Source of the DNA: SIAF01 sp046152955
GTDB lineage: Bacteria > Planctomycetota > Planctomycetia > Planctomycetales > Planctomycetaceae
Assembly: GCA_046152955.1 (NCBI GenBank)
Contig: JBJXGA010000305.1
Location: 1-64,000 of the forward strand
Length of the DNA stretch: 64,000 bases
Direction of reading: 5' to 3'
Positions 34,069 through 43,014 of the stretch are shown here, piece after piece. How positions within the stretch are numbered: the first letter of the stretch is position 1; each line of letters starts with the position of its first letter. Position numbers and translations under genes: made by a program. Under the pieces are notes generated by a model that worked only from the letters and a program-made list of their open reading frames with translations, ran no database searches and was not told where the DNA came from.

Positions 34069-35058
34069 TCAGGACTGCATGACGGGAAGCATCCCGTCGA
34101 GGGTTCGCCCCCAGGGGGACCAGCCCAGCTTCTGTTTCGCCTTGTCCACTGAGTAGCGGAGCGACTTCCACATCGCGGCGCATTTGTAAGGGGTCAGAAC
34201 CGCAGGCAATTGTCCGCGCGACCAACGGTTGTACCAGACGTTGCATCGCGCCAACGGATTGATGGCGAATTGCGGAATCGGCACCACCCACAAGTCCCGT
34301 CGCCGGAGCCGCCGGTAATGTTTGAGAAACGTGCGCCCCGACAACAACTCTTCGTCGAGCAGATTGAACGCCTCTCCCTCGACCCCCGGCGCCGTCAGCG
34401 CCAGCGCGATCCCTGCGGCGCAGGCATCCACCTGCACATACGGAAGCAACTGTCTGCCTCCCAAGCGGAGCAGCAGTTTGCCCTGCAACAGTCCCACGCG
34501 TGCGCTCATCGGGTCGCGCCCCGGACCATAAATATTACCCGGCCGGACCACCACCAGCGGAACGACTCCCGCTTCGTGAGCCTCCCAGGCGACCCGCTCT
34601 TGCATCACCTTGCTGTAGGAATACGCATCCCGCAAATGCGGCTGGTCGTCCAGGGGGCAGCGCTCATCGAGCACTTCGCCGCGCCGCAGGCCGCTGGTTC
34701 CGTAGACTCCCATTGAGCTGATCAGCACCAGACGTTTGACTTGCGCGTCCTGCGATGCCTTCACGAGCCGGCGCGTCGCGGTCACGTTGTCGGAAAACAA
34801 CGCCGCAGTACAGCCCTTCATGCCGGCCGCGACATGACAGACGGCCTCGCAACCGGCAATGGCAGCCCCTTCCAGTTTGCCCACTGTTCCCTGGACCAGT
34901 TCCAGGCGCGACTGCGTTCCCTCGGAAACGAACGCCTGGAGCTCGTCCACCGCGCTGGAGGGCCTGACCAGACAACGCAGGTCGTGCCCATCATCCAGCA
35001 GCCGTTTGACCACCCGACGTCCCAGAAAGCCCGCTCCTCCCGTGACAAAAATCTTCAT
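34069..35058 (-). CDS. NAD-dependent epimerase/dehydratase (extended SDR)
   Basis: 329 residues. KIFVTGGAGFLGRRVVKRLL at the start, HVAAG near 76, LISSMGVYG near 112, catalytic YSYSK near 147-151 and VVRPGNIYGPGRDP. The region around AINPLARCNVWYNRW is less typical of GalE and recalls 3-beta-HSD-like or sugar-4-ketoreductase members. Probably a reductase or epimerase on a nucleotide sugar, used by the flanking GT4 enzymes. Confidence 0.8.
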   Translation of the reverse strand: MKIFVTGGAGFLGRRVVKRLLDDGHDLRCLVRPSSAVDELQAFVSEGTQSRLELVQGTVGKLEGAAIAGCEAVCHVAAGMKGCTAALFSDNVTATRRLVKASQDAQVKRLVLISSMGVYGTSGLRRGEVLDERCPLDDQPHLRDAYSYSKVMQERVAWEAHEAGVVPLVVVRPGNIYGPGRDPMSARVGLLQGKLLLRLGGRQLLPYVQVDACAAGIALALTAPGVEGEAFNLLDEELLSGRTFLKHYRRLRRRDLWVVPIPQFAINPLARCNVWYNRWSRGQLPAVLTPYKCAAMWKSLRYSVDKAKQKLGWSPWGRTLDGMLPVMQS

Positions 35059-35120
35059 CGATCAACGTTCCTCTGATGTCGGCTGCGGCAGACCGAGTTG
35101 GTCCGTCGTTGCATCTCGAC

Positions 35121-36236
35121 TCATTCTGATGGAGCTTCACCCGTGGGCGCTGCCAAGCGACCAGGATGCGGGTTGAGGCAATCCTCAAAAATCGCATCCA
35201 TGAAACTCGTCACGCGCAAAATCTCGCGGTAGGGAATCGGGGGGGGGCCCCCTTCCCGAATTCTCTGATAAAACAATTGAAACAGCGCGGCCATTCCCGC
35301 CAGATACTGCAAATCGCTTTGAAAAAAGCGGCGAATCGCCCGGCGAAAGCTCTGCTTCGCTTCCCGCGCTTGCCGCAACGGTTCTTCAATCTTCGCAAAC
35401 GGCCCCGGCCAACTCAAGGCGCGATAGCGGCGGATGAGCCGCGCTTCCAGATCGACTTCGATCGAGAGTTTCGTGCCGTGAATTCGCGCCAGCCTCTGAA
35501 CGGGGCGCGCCGCGCAACTGGAGATGAGGGTGGCGGTCGTTGCGGCTCCTCGCATCTGGACGCGCAGTTCAGTGCCGGGAGTGCCTTTGACTGACCCCGA
35601 CGACGACCAGGAAGACCAGATGCCGGGACTCTCGTCGGGAAGGAACTCGGTGATCTTGTAAACCGCGTGCGAGATCGTGTTGTGAAAAATGCCGCCCGGC
35701 AACCGATGCACCCAATGGTTCTGATCGGAAGAGACCAGGCGACCAAAAATCCCCCCCAGATCGTAACCCTGCACCGATTCAATATGAACGATCTCTCCCA
35801 GTTCACCCCGGACGTGCATCTCGCGGCACTCCACCCAGGCGGGATCAAACAGGTGGTCATGGCCGACGCACGCCAACCTTCCGCAAGCGCGGGCCTCCGC
35901 CAGCACTTCCTGCGCGTCCGTCAAGTTCACCGTGAATGGCTTCTCCACGTAAACGTGAGCGCCCCCTTTGAGGGCGGTCAAAGCCAGAGGTTTGTGCGTG
36001 TGCGGCGGAGTCGTGATATGGACGACGTTTGGCCGCGCCGTCTCCAGCATCTGGACCAGATCGGTGAACACGCCGGGGACTTCGAATCGCGCCGCGGCCT
36101 GCACGGCCAAGTCTCGCTCCATATCGCAAACCGCCACCACGCTTGCGCCGGCGAGTTTTCGAATCTCTCCCAAGTGCGCATCCGCGATCTGGCCACACCC
36201 CACCAGGGCGATGCGGAGCGACTCTGTCTCTGCCAT
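35121..36236 (-). CDS. Gfo/Idh/MocA-family oxidoreductase
   Basis: 371 residues, canonical for the family, unlike the two GATGRQG paralogues: IALVGCGQIADAHLGEIRKL with the classic GCGxxA loop, HITTPPHTHKPLALTALKGGAHVYVEKPF, and a C-terminal domain with the HDHLF and GGIFHNTISHAVYKITEF segments. Acts with NAD(P) on a sugar or nucleotide sugar. Located between a GT4 gene and an epimerase gene. Confidence 0.85.
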   Translation of the reverse strand: MAETESLRIALVGCGQIADAHLGEIRKLAGASVVAVCDMERDLAVQAAARFEVPGVFTDLVQMLETARPNVVHITTPPHTHKPLALTALKGGAHVYVEKPFTVNLTDAQEVLAEARACGRLACVGHDHLFDPAWVECREMHVRGELGEIVHIESVQGYDLGGIFGRLVSSDQNHWVHRLPGGIFHNTISHAVYKITEFLPDESPGIWSSWSSSGSVKGTPGTELRVQMRGAATTATLISSCAARPVQRLARIHGTKLSIEVDLEARLIRRYRALSWPGPFAKIEEPLRQAREAKQSFRRAIRRFFQSDLQYLAGMAALFQLFYQRIREGGPPPIPYREILRVTSFMDAIFEDCLNPHPGRLAAPTGEAPSE

Positions 36237-36278
36237 AAATGTCCCCGTTCCAACCGGTGGTTTCGCCCGACGCGGGAG

Positions 36279-37418
36279 TCACCGCCGCAACAAGTGTTGA
36301 TAGATTTGTTCGTAGCGCGCGGCAACGGCGCGCAAGTCAAAATGCTCCTCGACGCGGCGACGGCCGGCCCGCCCCATCCGCAGGCACAATTGGGGATCCC
36401 GCAGAAGTTTCAGGATTTCTGCAGCCAGTCGCTCCGGAGAGCGCGGAGGGGTCAGGAATCCGGTCTCCCCCGCCTGGATTACTTCCGCGTTGCCCCCCAC
36501 GTCGGTGGCGACCACCGCCAGACCGCAGGCCATCGCCTCCAACAGCGAGATCGACAGCCCTTCGGTGATCGACGAGAGCACAAACATCCGGGCCTGCCCC
36601 AGCAATTCCGGAACGTCATGCCGATCCCCCAGGAACGTCACGTGTGAACGCAGCGACAGCTCGTCGCACAAGGCTTCGAGCAGGCCGCGATCGGGACCAT
36701 CCCCGACGATCGCCAGCGTGAACGACGGATCGGCGTCCGCCACCAGCCGGGCCGCGCGGAGCAGCGATTGCTGATCCTTGATCGGGTCGTTGAGCCGCGC
36801 CACGTGGATCGCCTGGTAACAAGTCGTGGTAAAAGTGCGATCGGGCGCCGAAAACCGCTGCAGGTCGATCCCGTTGTGAATCACTTCGACCTTGTCCTGC
36901 GGAATGCGATCGCCGTCGAGCGAAATTCGCGCGGCGTCTCCCGAGACCGCTACGACGCGTTGGGTCAACTTGTCGGCAATGCGCTGCGAGAGCCGCTGCT
37001 TCCAACCGCTCGTCGTGTGCCGTCCATGCCGCGTATGCACCACCGCTTTCACGCCCGCCCACCAGGCCGCAGGCGCTCCAATCGCGTGCGGCGCCTGGTT
37101 GTGGGTATGCAACACGTCGGGACGCATCTGCCGCAAGCGGCTCGCCATAGCGCGAATGGCGCCCCACAGTCCTCTGCCACGTACCTGCATTCCTTCGACT
37201 CTCACCCCCAATTGTTCAAACGCCGGTCCCAGCGCGCCGACCGAGTCCAGGCACAACACTTCAATGTCAAATCGCCCGGTATCGGTGAACCGGACCAGAT
37301 CGTAAACGACCTTTTCGAGTCCGCCGATATTGAGTGAGAGTACCAGGTGAACCACTTTGATCCGCGGAGCCGAATTCGACTCGGGGGTCGAAGCGGTCGG
37401 TAGCGTTGCCGGTTCCAT
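36279..37418 (-). CDS. GT4 glycosyltransferase
   Basis: 379 residues from ATG 37418; a longer frame exists but its extra residues overlap the SDR gene and look non-coding. VVHLVLSLNIGGLEKVVYDLV is the GT4 opening with the GGLE acceptor loop; DVLHTHNQAPHAIGAPAAW, VAVSGDAAR, VIHNGIDLQRFS, LRSHVTFLGDRHDVPELL and SSITEGLSISLLEAMACGLAVVATDVGGNAEVI (EX7E) follow. Likely cytoplasmic side of the inner membrane. Confidence 0.9.
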   Translation of the reverse strand: MEPATLPTASTPESNSAPRIKVVHLVLSLNIGGLEKVVYDLVRFTDTGRFDIEVLCLDSVGALGPAFEQLGVRVEGMQVRGRGLWGAIRAMASRLRQMRPDVLHTHNQAPHAIGAPAAWWAGVKAVVHTRHGRHTTSGWKQRLSQRIADKLTQRVVAVSGDAARISLDGDRIPQDKVEVIHNGIDLQRFSAPDRTFTTTCYQAIHVARLNDPIKDQQSLLRAARLVADADPSFTLAIVGDGPDRGLLEALCDELSLRSHVTFLGDRHDVPELLGQARMFVLSSITEGLSISLLEAMACGLAVVATDVGGNAEVIQAGETGFLTPPRSPERLAAEILKLLRDPQLCLRMGRAGRRRVEEHFDLRAVAARYEQIYQHLLRR

Positions 37419-37452
37419 GCTGGGACTGATTGCGAGGGGCGCGAGAACCGGT

Positions 37453-38190
37453 TTAGAAAAAGTCATCGATCGTGGGCTTGATGACCATTTCGGGGACATG
37501 CACGCGGGGAGGGAGCTCCACCAGAAAGCGGACGGTCGCGGCCAGGTCTTCGGGCTGCAGGATCGATTGACGGCGGGTGTCATCTCCACCGCCGGGGCGC
37601 GCCCCGCGCGCATCGAGGAGCGGGGTATTGACCTCGCCGGGAAAGAGGACTGTCGAGCGGATGCCCCGCCCGCGCTCCTCGCGTCCGATGCAGATTCCCA
37701 GCGCCGCCTGTCCAAACTTGGAGGCCGAATACGCCACCCCGCTCAGGACATTGGCCCGCTTTCCGGAGATCGAATCGATCTGAATGATCAACCCCGACCC
37801 CTTATTTCGCATCGAGGGGAGCACCGCATGGATCAGATTGAACGAGCCGGTGAGATTCGTCTGGATCACGCGGTCCCAATCGTCCGGATCGAGCGATCGC
37901 AAGCTGCGCTGCGCGACGTTGATCCCAGCGCCGCAGATCAGAACGTCGATCGACCCCAATTCGGACAACACCGATTCCACCATTGTCTTGACCTGCGGGC
38001 GGTTCGTCACGTCGCAGGGAGCGATCAATGTTCCCTCTCCGGCAGCGCCCAAGCCCACCTTCACCGCTTCCAGTTTCGCACGCTCGCGCCCGACCAGCGC
38101 CACCCGAATGCCGGCGTCCACCAGCGTTCCCGCAATGGCGCGCCCGATTCCCCCGCCTCCCCCCGTAATCAATGCCGTCTGATGCTGCAC
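37453..38190 (-). CDS. Short-chain dehydrogenase/reductase, possible ketoacyl reductase
   Basis: 245 residues starting at GTG 38190 with GGAGGAACAAGAC before it. Classical SDR: TGGGGGIG at residues 9-16, CDVTN near 59, ICGAG near 85 (NAG-equivalent), IDSISG (catalytic Ser) and YSASK (catalytic Tyr/Lys). C-terminal FPGEVNTPL. Placed directly after the AMP-ligase-like and KS genes, it is a reasonable FabG-type reductase for the acyl module; a sugar role is also possible. Confidence 0.8.
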   Translation of the reverse strand: MQHQTALITGGGGGIGRAIAGTLVDAGIRVALVGRERAKLEAVKVGLGAAGEGTLIAPCDVTNRPQVKTMVESVLSELGSIDVLICGAGINVAQRSLRSLDPDDWDRVIQTNLTGSFNLIHAVLPSMRNKGSGLIIQIDSISGKRANVLSGVAYSASKFGQAALGICIGREERGRGIRSTVLFPGEVNTPLLDARGARPGGGDDTRRQSILQPEDLAATVRFLVELPPRVHVPEMVIKPTIDDFF

Positions 38191-38247
38191 GTCTTGTTCC
38201 TCCCGAAAATTCCAATCCCCGGCCGATCCCCGCGTGGCCCCCCCCAG

Positions 38248-39645
38248 TCACTTATGCCGCGCCGAGTGCGTATGATCGGCAATCTCCACGACAATCTTTC
38301 GCGGCATCTCGGTCCGCCGGAGGAGCTTTCGCAAATCTGCTTCGTAATCAGCCCCCACCGTGGAGACCGACAGCGTCAGATCGAAGTCATCCCCCGCGTC
38401 AGTCCGTTCAATCTGGGTCTTGGCCAGAACGACATGCGCGAGCTGCGTGGCAATTCGCTTGACTGCCGCCAGGCAGATTTTTTCGCCACCGCGGACGATA
38501 TAATCCCCCATCCGCCCCTGGAAATACAAGTAACCCTCCCCATCCTGTTCGAACACATCTCCGGTGGCGATCGTTCCGGGACCGCGGAGATCGTTCGCTG
38601 CGCGCCCTTCGACGACCCCCATGCGGCGCTTCATGACCGTGCTGGAGGTGACCAGCAGTTGTTTCAAGCCGCCATCCCCGGTGATCGGCTCCAGCGCGAC
38701 CTGGGTTCCCGACAGCGGCTTCCCCACCGAGGCGTAACGCCGAGGGGGTTCGGCATGCGCCGCCAGCGTTGACACCCGCGGGCCGGCCTGCGTCAGACCA
38801 TACGTCAGGTACAGCTCTCCACCCGGACGCAATTCCAAGAGTCGGGCGACGTGCTCTGGCGAGAGTGCGTCTCCCCCAATCGAAAGGACGCGGGTTGCCG
38901 CCGGAAATGATTGCCGGCTCTCCAACAGCGTCCGAACATGCACCGGAGTCAGCGACGAGATCGTGATGCCAAAGCGGGTCAGGGTTTCGATGTACCGGGC
39001 CGGATGGAACGGCGGCCCGTCAATCACCATGCGGCCTCCCACTTCAAACGTCCCCAACATCTGCGCGACCAGCGCAAACGAGTAATACAACGGCAGACAA
39101 ACCAGGACGACGTCCGACTCCCGCTGACCAATGGACTCGGCATGCCGCGAGGCGTTCCGGAGCAAGTCCTCGAACCCGAACACGCAGGCGCTGGCGAAAC
39201 CCGAGGTGCCGGAGGTCATCAGCACCACTTCTCCCGGATTCCCGGCGGGGGGGGCGGCCTCGCCAAACACCGCCACCTGAATCGGCCCGACCGACTCCAC
39301 ACGATGCGCTCCCAGTGCGGCGGCGTTGACCCGCATGGCGCCCACGGCCCGCACCCGAAACACCTCGACCAACTCCCGGAGTCGGGCTGAGGGGGTCGCG
39401 GGGGGTATCAGCACGGGGACCAGGCCCGCAGAAAGTATCGCAAAAAACTGCTCCAGCAGCGGCAACCCATTGGGGATGCTCAGCAACACCAAATCACCCG
39501 GACGCAGCCCCAGTCCGTGCCAGCAGCGTGCGATCGAGTCATCACGCGACCCGCCCGGCGTCGGTCCGGAAGGAGCCCCCACTTCCTGAATTTGCTCCAA
39601 GAACCGGCGGACCCTCGCCGGTGAAACGATTTCGTTCACAATCAC
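38248..39645 (-). CDS. AMP-binding (ANL) acyl ligase-like protein
   Basis: 465 residues starting at GTG 39645 with GAAGGG just upstream. The ANL signature is present but altered: MTSGTSGFASACVFG where the usual loop is TSGTTGxPKG, so the lysine is missing. LPLYYSFALVAQML, LTYGLTQAGPRVS (A5), TGDVFEQDGEGYLYFQGRMGDYIVRGGEKI (A7-A8) are well conserved. The protein stops right after HTHSARHK, where A10 TxxGK usually continues, so the last Lys may be the catalytic one or the C-terminus may be shortened. Probably activates a carboxylic acid and loads the ACP, but its adenylation competence is uncertain. Confidence 0.72.
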   Translation of the reverse strand: MIVNEIVSPARVRRFLEQIQEVGAPSGPTPGGSRDDSIARCWHGLGLRPGDLVLLSIPNGLPLLEQFFAILSAGLVPVLIPPATPSARLRELVEVFRVRAVGAMRVNAAALGAHRVESVGPIQVAVFGEAAPPAGNPGEVVLMTSGTSGFASACVFGFEDLLRNASRHAESIGQRESDVVLVCLPLYYSFALVAQMLGTFEVGGRMVIDGPPFHPARYIETLTRFGITISSLTPVHVRTLLESRQSFPAATRVLSIGGDALSPEHVARLLELRPGGELYLTYGLTQAGPRVSTLAAHAEPPRRYASVGKPLSGTQVALEPITGDGGLKQLLVTSSTVMKRRMGVVEGRAANDLRGPGTIATGDVFEQDGEGYLYFQGRMGDYIVRGGEKICLAAVKRIATQLAHVVLAKTQIERTDAGDDFDLTLSVSTVGADYEADLRKLLRRTEMPRKIVVEIADHTHSARHK

Positions 39646-39648
39646 CCT

Positions 39649-40218
39649 TCAAACGTCTGTCATCGATAACCAGTGGGAGGGGGGGACATTTGCCGCAACA
39701 GAAACCCCCGCCGTTTCTGCGCCGCCCAGCAGCAGGCAACGGGCCGCGTGCTGTCCCGAGGGCAAGCGACGGCACGTGGTGACAAGCATCCACGCGGCGG
39801 CGCCCCGCAGCAGCCAACCCTCCGCCAGGAGCAACCCAACTGGCGCTCCTCGCTGGGGAGTCAGAATGAGGTTCATCGTCGGCCCCATGCAGCCGAACAG
39901 AATGCAGGTCACTCCCGCCAGCGAACCGGGATTCGCGGCAGGATACCTCAGTGGGGACGAAAACCCGCCTGCCGCGGCGGTGGCCACCGTTCCCATCGTC
40001 TCCAGCGGTCCATCGTCGCTGACGGCAATCACTCCGGCGCGTTGCTGCGCGGCCAGGAACTGCGTCCGATGTTCCCCCAGAGCCAGCGCCGCCGCAGTGG
40101 CCATCGTCCAGGCGGCCGGATCGGCATAGCGGACGACCCCTTTCAGTCGCGGGTCGATCAGGCTGAAATCAGGTTCGTCCGCCGCCCCCTGTCCCAGGAT
40201 GCGGATGCGGGAGTCCAA
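39649..40218 (-). CDS. Half-length ketoacyl-synthase-like protein, chain-length-factor type
   Basis: 189 residues as drawn from TTG 40218. A CTG at 40233, overlapping the KS stop and seven bases after AAGGAG, is an attractive non-canonical alternative. The sequence follows the N-terminal half of KS enzymes: AGVIAVSDDGPLETM, FSSPLRYPAANPGSLAGV, FGCMGPTMNL. The active-site stretch TACSSG is replaced by TPQRGA, putting Gln122 where KS has Cys. Gln at this site is the hallmark of chain-length factors. The C-terminal half with the two His is absent. I place it near the small Ketoacyl-synt_2-type proteins found in aryl polyene and related clusters. Confidence 0.65.
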   Translation of the reverse strand: MDSRIRILGQGAADEPDFSLIDPRLKGVVRYADPAAWTMATAAALALGEHRTQFLAAQQRAGVIAVSDDGPLETMGTVATAAAGGFSSPLRYPAANPGSLAGVTCILFGCMGPTMNLILTPQRGAPVGLLLAEGWLLRGAAAWMLVTTCRRLPSGQHAARCLLLGGAETAGVSVAANVPPSHWLSMTDV

Positions 40219-40229
40219 CCCTTTCGCGT

Positions 40230-41339
40230 TCAGGATGCCACTCCTTCCAGGATCAAACTCGTGTCAAACCCGCCGAACCCGAGGGTCAGGTTCAAACCGA
40301 TCCGCGAAGGAGCCTGTTGGACCCCCGGATAGGCCAGCGGAAGGTCAAATTCCGGATCCGGCTGTTCCAGTCCGTAGACCGGGGGAACTTGACCTGTCTG
40401 CAGGGCCAACAGGAGGGCCACCGTTTCAATGGCCCCCGTCGCGCCGAGCGTGTGTCCAAAATTCCCTTTGGTGGCAAAGACCAGCGGACGGGCACTCTTC
40501 CCGAAAACGCGTGCAAATCCGGCCCGTTCCGTGGCGTCGTTCATCGGTGTCCCCGAGCCGTGCGCGTTCACCAGGTCAATCGCTTGGGCGTCCAGTCCGG
40601 CGTCCGCCAGCGAGCGTTGGATGGCGAACTGCGCGCCGCGCCCTTCGGCATCTGCCGCGGTCATGCCGGTGGCGTCGTTGGCCGCCCCGCACCCCCGCAG
40701 GTAACCGATCGGGGGGGCAGACGCCGGCTCCGCGTCCAGCATCACAAACGCGGCCCCTTCGCCCAGCAGCGTGCCATCGTGCCGGATGTCGAATGCGCGG
40801 AGTATCGTAGGAGACATCGTCCCCAGCGCGGTGTGCGCCAGCCGCTTGCTAAGGGTCAGAATGTCCACCCCGCCGCAGACGCACCGCCGAGCCCCACCCG
40901 ACCGAATCAGTTCCGCTCCAATGAGAATCGCGTCGGATCCTGATGAACAGGCCGTGGAGACCACAACGGGGGGCTGCTTCATTCCGAGGTTTGCGGCCAA
41001 GTTATCGGCCCAGGCCGACAGGGACCGACGGTCGTTTTCCCCCTCCAGATAGGCCCCCAGACTGGTTCCCACCACCAAATGCAACTGCGGATCATCGGCA
41101 CGGCAGCCCGCCTCGTCGAGGACGCGCTGGAGCGCGCCGCGCCCCATCTGAAGCATGCGCTCTCCGGGAGGAAGCTGCTCTGAGATGGAGGGGACGGCCC
41201 CCGCCAGGCTATTTCGCAGCCGCGCGGTGTGTGCCACCGGCGCCATCCCGGACTCAGCGCGCAAGAGCCGCTCCCAAACTGCGCGCAGGTCATCCCCCAG
41301 AGCGGTGGTCCAGCTCATCCCTGTGATGGGTATACGCAT
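40230..41339 (-). CDS. Beta-ketoacyl-[ACP] synthase (FabF/KS type)
   Basis: 369 residues from ATG 41339 (shorter than the 410 or so of FabF). Catalytic triad intact: Cys131 in VVVSTACSSGSDAI, His260 in VNAHGSGTPMND, His296 in ATKGNFGHTLGATGAIE. GEGAAFVMLD and the C-terminal LGFGGFDTSLIL finish the thiolase fold. It condenses an acyl primer with malonyl-ACP. It is followed at 11 bp by the Gln-type half-KS, suggesting a heterodimer, and by AMP-ligase-like and SDR genes. All sit downstream of the flippase inside the glycan cluster. Confidence 0.9.
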   Translation of the reverse strand: MRIPITGMSWTTALGDDLRAVWERLLRAESGMAPVAHTARLRNSLAGAVPSISEQLPPGERMLQMGRGALQRVLDEAGCRADDPQLHLVVGTSLGAYLEGENDRRSLSAWADNLAANLGMKQPPVVVSTACSSGSDAILIGAELIRSGGARRCVCGGVDILTLSKRLAHTALGTMSPTILRAFDIRHDGTLLGEGAAFVMLDAEPASAPPIGYLRGCGAANDATGMTAADAEGRGAQFAIQRSLADAGLDAQAIDLVNAHGSGTPMNDATERAGFARVFGKSARPLVFATKGNFGHTLGATGAIETVALLLALQTGQVPPVYGLEQPDPEFDLPLAYPGVQQAPSRIGLNLTLGFGGFDTSLILEGVAS

Positions 41340-41369
41340 CGTCGTTTGGTTTCGGATCAATTCAACTCA

Positions 41370-42944
41370 TTATGGCACAGCCGGACGCGCAAAAATAGTG
41401 CGACACAGGCGGCGGATGTCCCGAACTTCAGGGATGCATCGGGACATGAACGCCAGGTAGACCACTCCGAACAGCGCAACGTCGATCGCCAACTCCACGA
41501 GACCGGCCGGCCTCCGCCATTGCACCAGTGCCGCAAACAATGACACGGGCACGGCCCCATAAGCCAGCACCGGAGCGATCACCTCCCGGACATACACCCC
41601 GGCCGTCGGACCATAGTGCCGTCCGCCATACCGCAGCAAAAACACCCCGCGAAACCATGCCGCCGACACTGCGAATCCCATCGCCATTCCATAGAGACCA
41701 TAGGTTGGCCCCACGAGAAACGCCACTCCCAGTCCCAGCAGACACTCGGCAATCCCGCGCCAGGCGATGGGACGCTGCTCGGCCAGCGCCTGCACCGCGG
41801 TGCCATACGGATGGACCGCCATGGGGAGCCATTCTCCCAACACCAGAATCCCCATCGCCACGGCGGCGCCAGGCAGGTTTTTCCTCATCCAGACTTCCAG
41901 GAACACATCACCGACCAAAAGCGCCGCGGAGACGATAAACAAGGCATAGGCTGAACAGATCCGCCCCGACCGGACCACCAGCGAAATCCTGCTCCCGACG
42001 TCGTCCCGGGCAAAATTCGCCGTCATCACCGGCGCCAGAACACTGACAGTGGTCAACAGCAACTGGTTTCCATACCCCACCAGCCGCGCGGCGATGGAAA
42101 ACGGCGTCACGGCCGCCGCGCTGAGCACCGTTCCCACGACGATCGGATTGAAGTGCTGGCGGGCCACGTTCGAGATTGACAGCAGGAAATTCCAGAATCC
42201 ATAGGGGCCGATTTCGCGCAGCGTGGCCCAACTCGCCGTGCGCAAGGAGATCCGGAAATCGGGCGCGGCGACACGGCACGACCACCATTTGCACACCGCC
42301 CGAAAGACCGTTCCGAACAGGGCCGCCCAGGCCATGCCCACCATGCCAAATCCGCTGAGCACGACGGCCGCCATCAGCACCCCCCGCAACACCGCGGTCG
42401 AAGCATCCGTCAGATTGATCAGGTCGAAGCGCTCATGTCCCCACAAGACCGCATCAAACGCCGAGAGGGACAGCCCAATCCCCATCTGAACGGCGATGAT
42501 CAACAGCGCCGTTCGCCCCTGCGCCAGATGCTCCGGTTCCAGCGTGAAAATGCGATGCAAGGCGAACGACGAGAGCACCAGCAACAGCGCGACGACCGCC
42601 CCCACGCCGATCAGCACCAGCATCGCGGTGTTGGCGGTCCGCAGCACTCCCTCCTTGTCAGAGCGGCCCCGGTAGAAGGCCACGAACCGCCCCATCGATC
42701 CCCGCAGGCCGAAGTCCAGCATCAACAGGTAGCCGGCCAGCGAGCCAATCAGGATCCAAACGCCATAACCCTCGTCCCCCAATTGCGCCACCAGCACCGG
42801 AGTCAGCCCCAGCGTCACCAGCACGTCGACGATGAAACCGGCCCAGTTGGAAATCACATTGCGCAAGGTCCGGCGTTTCAGCGTTCCTGATCCCTTCGGA
42901 GGGAGCTGAGCCGCCTGATCGTTGCCGTCGTCAATCGTTTCCAT
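41370..42944 (-). CDS. Oligosaccharide flippase (Wzx/MATE-like, polysaccharide biosynthesis family)
   Basis: 524 residues with about 14 hydrophobic segments in the usual paired pattern. N-terminal TLRNVISNWAGFIVDVLVTLGLTPVLVAQLGDEGYGVWILIGS-type segments (residues about 24-66) and LDFGLRGSMGRFVA match PST exporters. It moves lipid-linked oligosaccharide to the periplasmic face for the ligase encoded next. The N-terminal 20 residues are polar and Gln/Pro/Gly-rich. Confidence 0.85.
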   Translation of the reverse strand: METIDDGNDQAAQLPPKGSGTLKRRTLRNVISNWAGFIVDVLVTLGLTPVLVAQLGDEGYGVWILIGSLAGYLLMLDFGLRGSMGRFVAFYRGRSDKEGVLRTANTAMLVLIGVGAVVALLLVLSSFALHRIFTLEPEHLAQGRTALLIIAVQMGIGLSLSAFDAVLWGHERFDLINLTDASTAVLRGVLMAAVVLSGFGMVGMAWAALFGTVFRAVCKWWSCRVAAPDFRISLRTASWATLREIGPYGFWNFLLSISNVARQHFNPIVVGTVLSAAAVTPFSIAARLVGYGNQLLLTTVSVLAPVMTANFARDDVGSRISLVVRSGRICSAYALFIVSAALLVGDVFLEVWMRKNLPGAAVAMGILVLGEWLPMAVHPYGTAVQALAEQRPIAWRGIAECLLGLGVAFLVGPTYGLYGMAMGFAVSAAWFRGVFLLRYGGRHYGPTAGVYVREVIAPVLAYGAVPVSLFAALVQWRRPAGLVELAIDVALFGVVYLAFMSRCIPEVRDIRRLCRTIFARPAVP

Positions 42945-43014
42945 GTGTTAAATCAATCGTCCCGCGGCGGAGCGTCAAACTCGAGGCCACAAGCTCACGT
43001 GCTCCCCTGATTGA

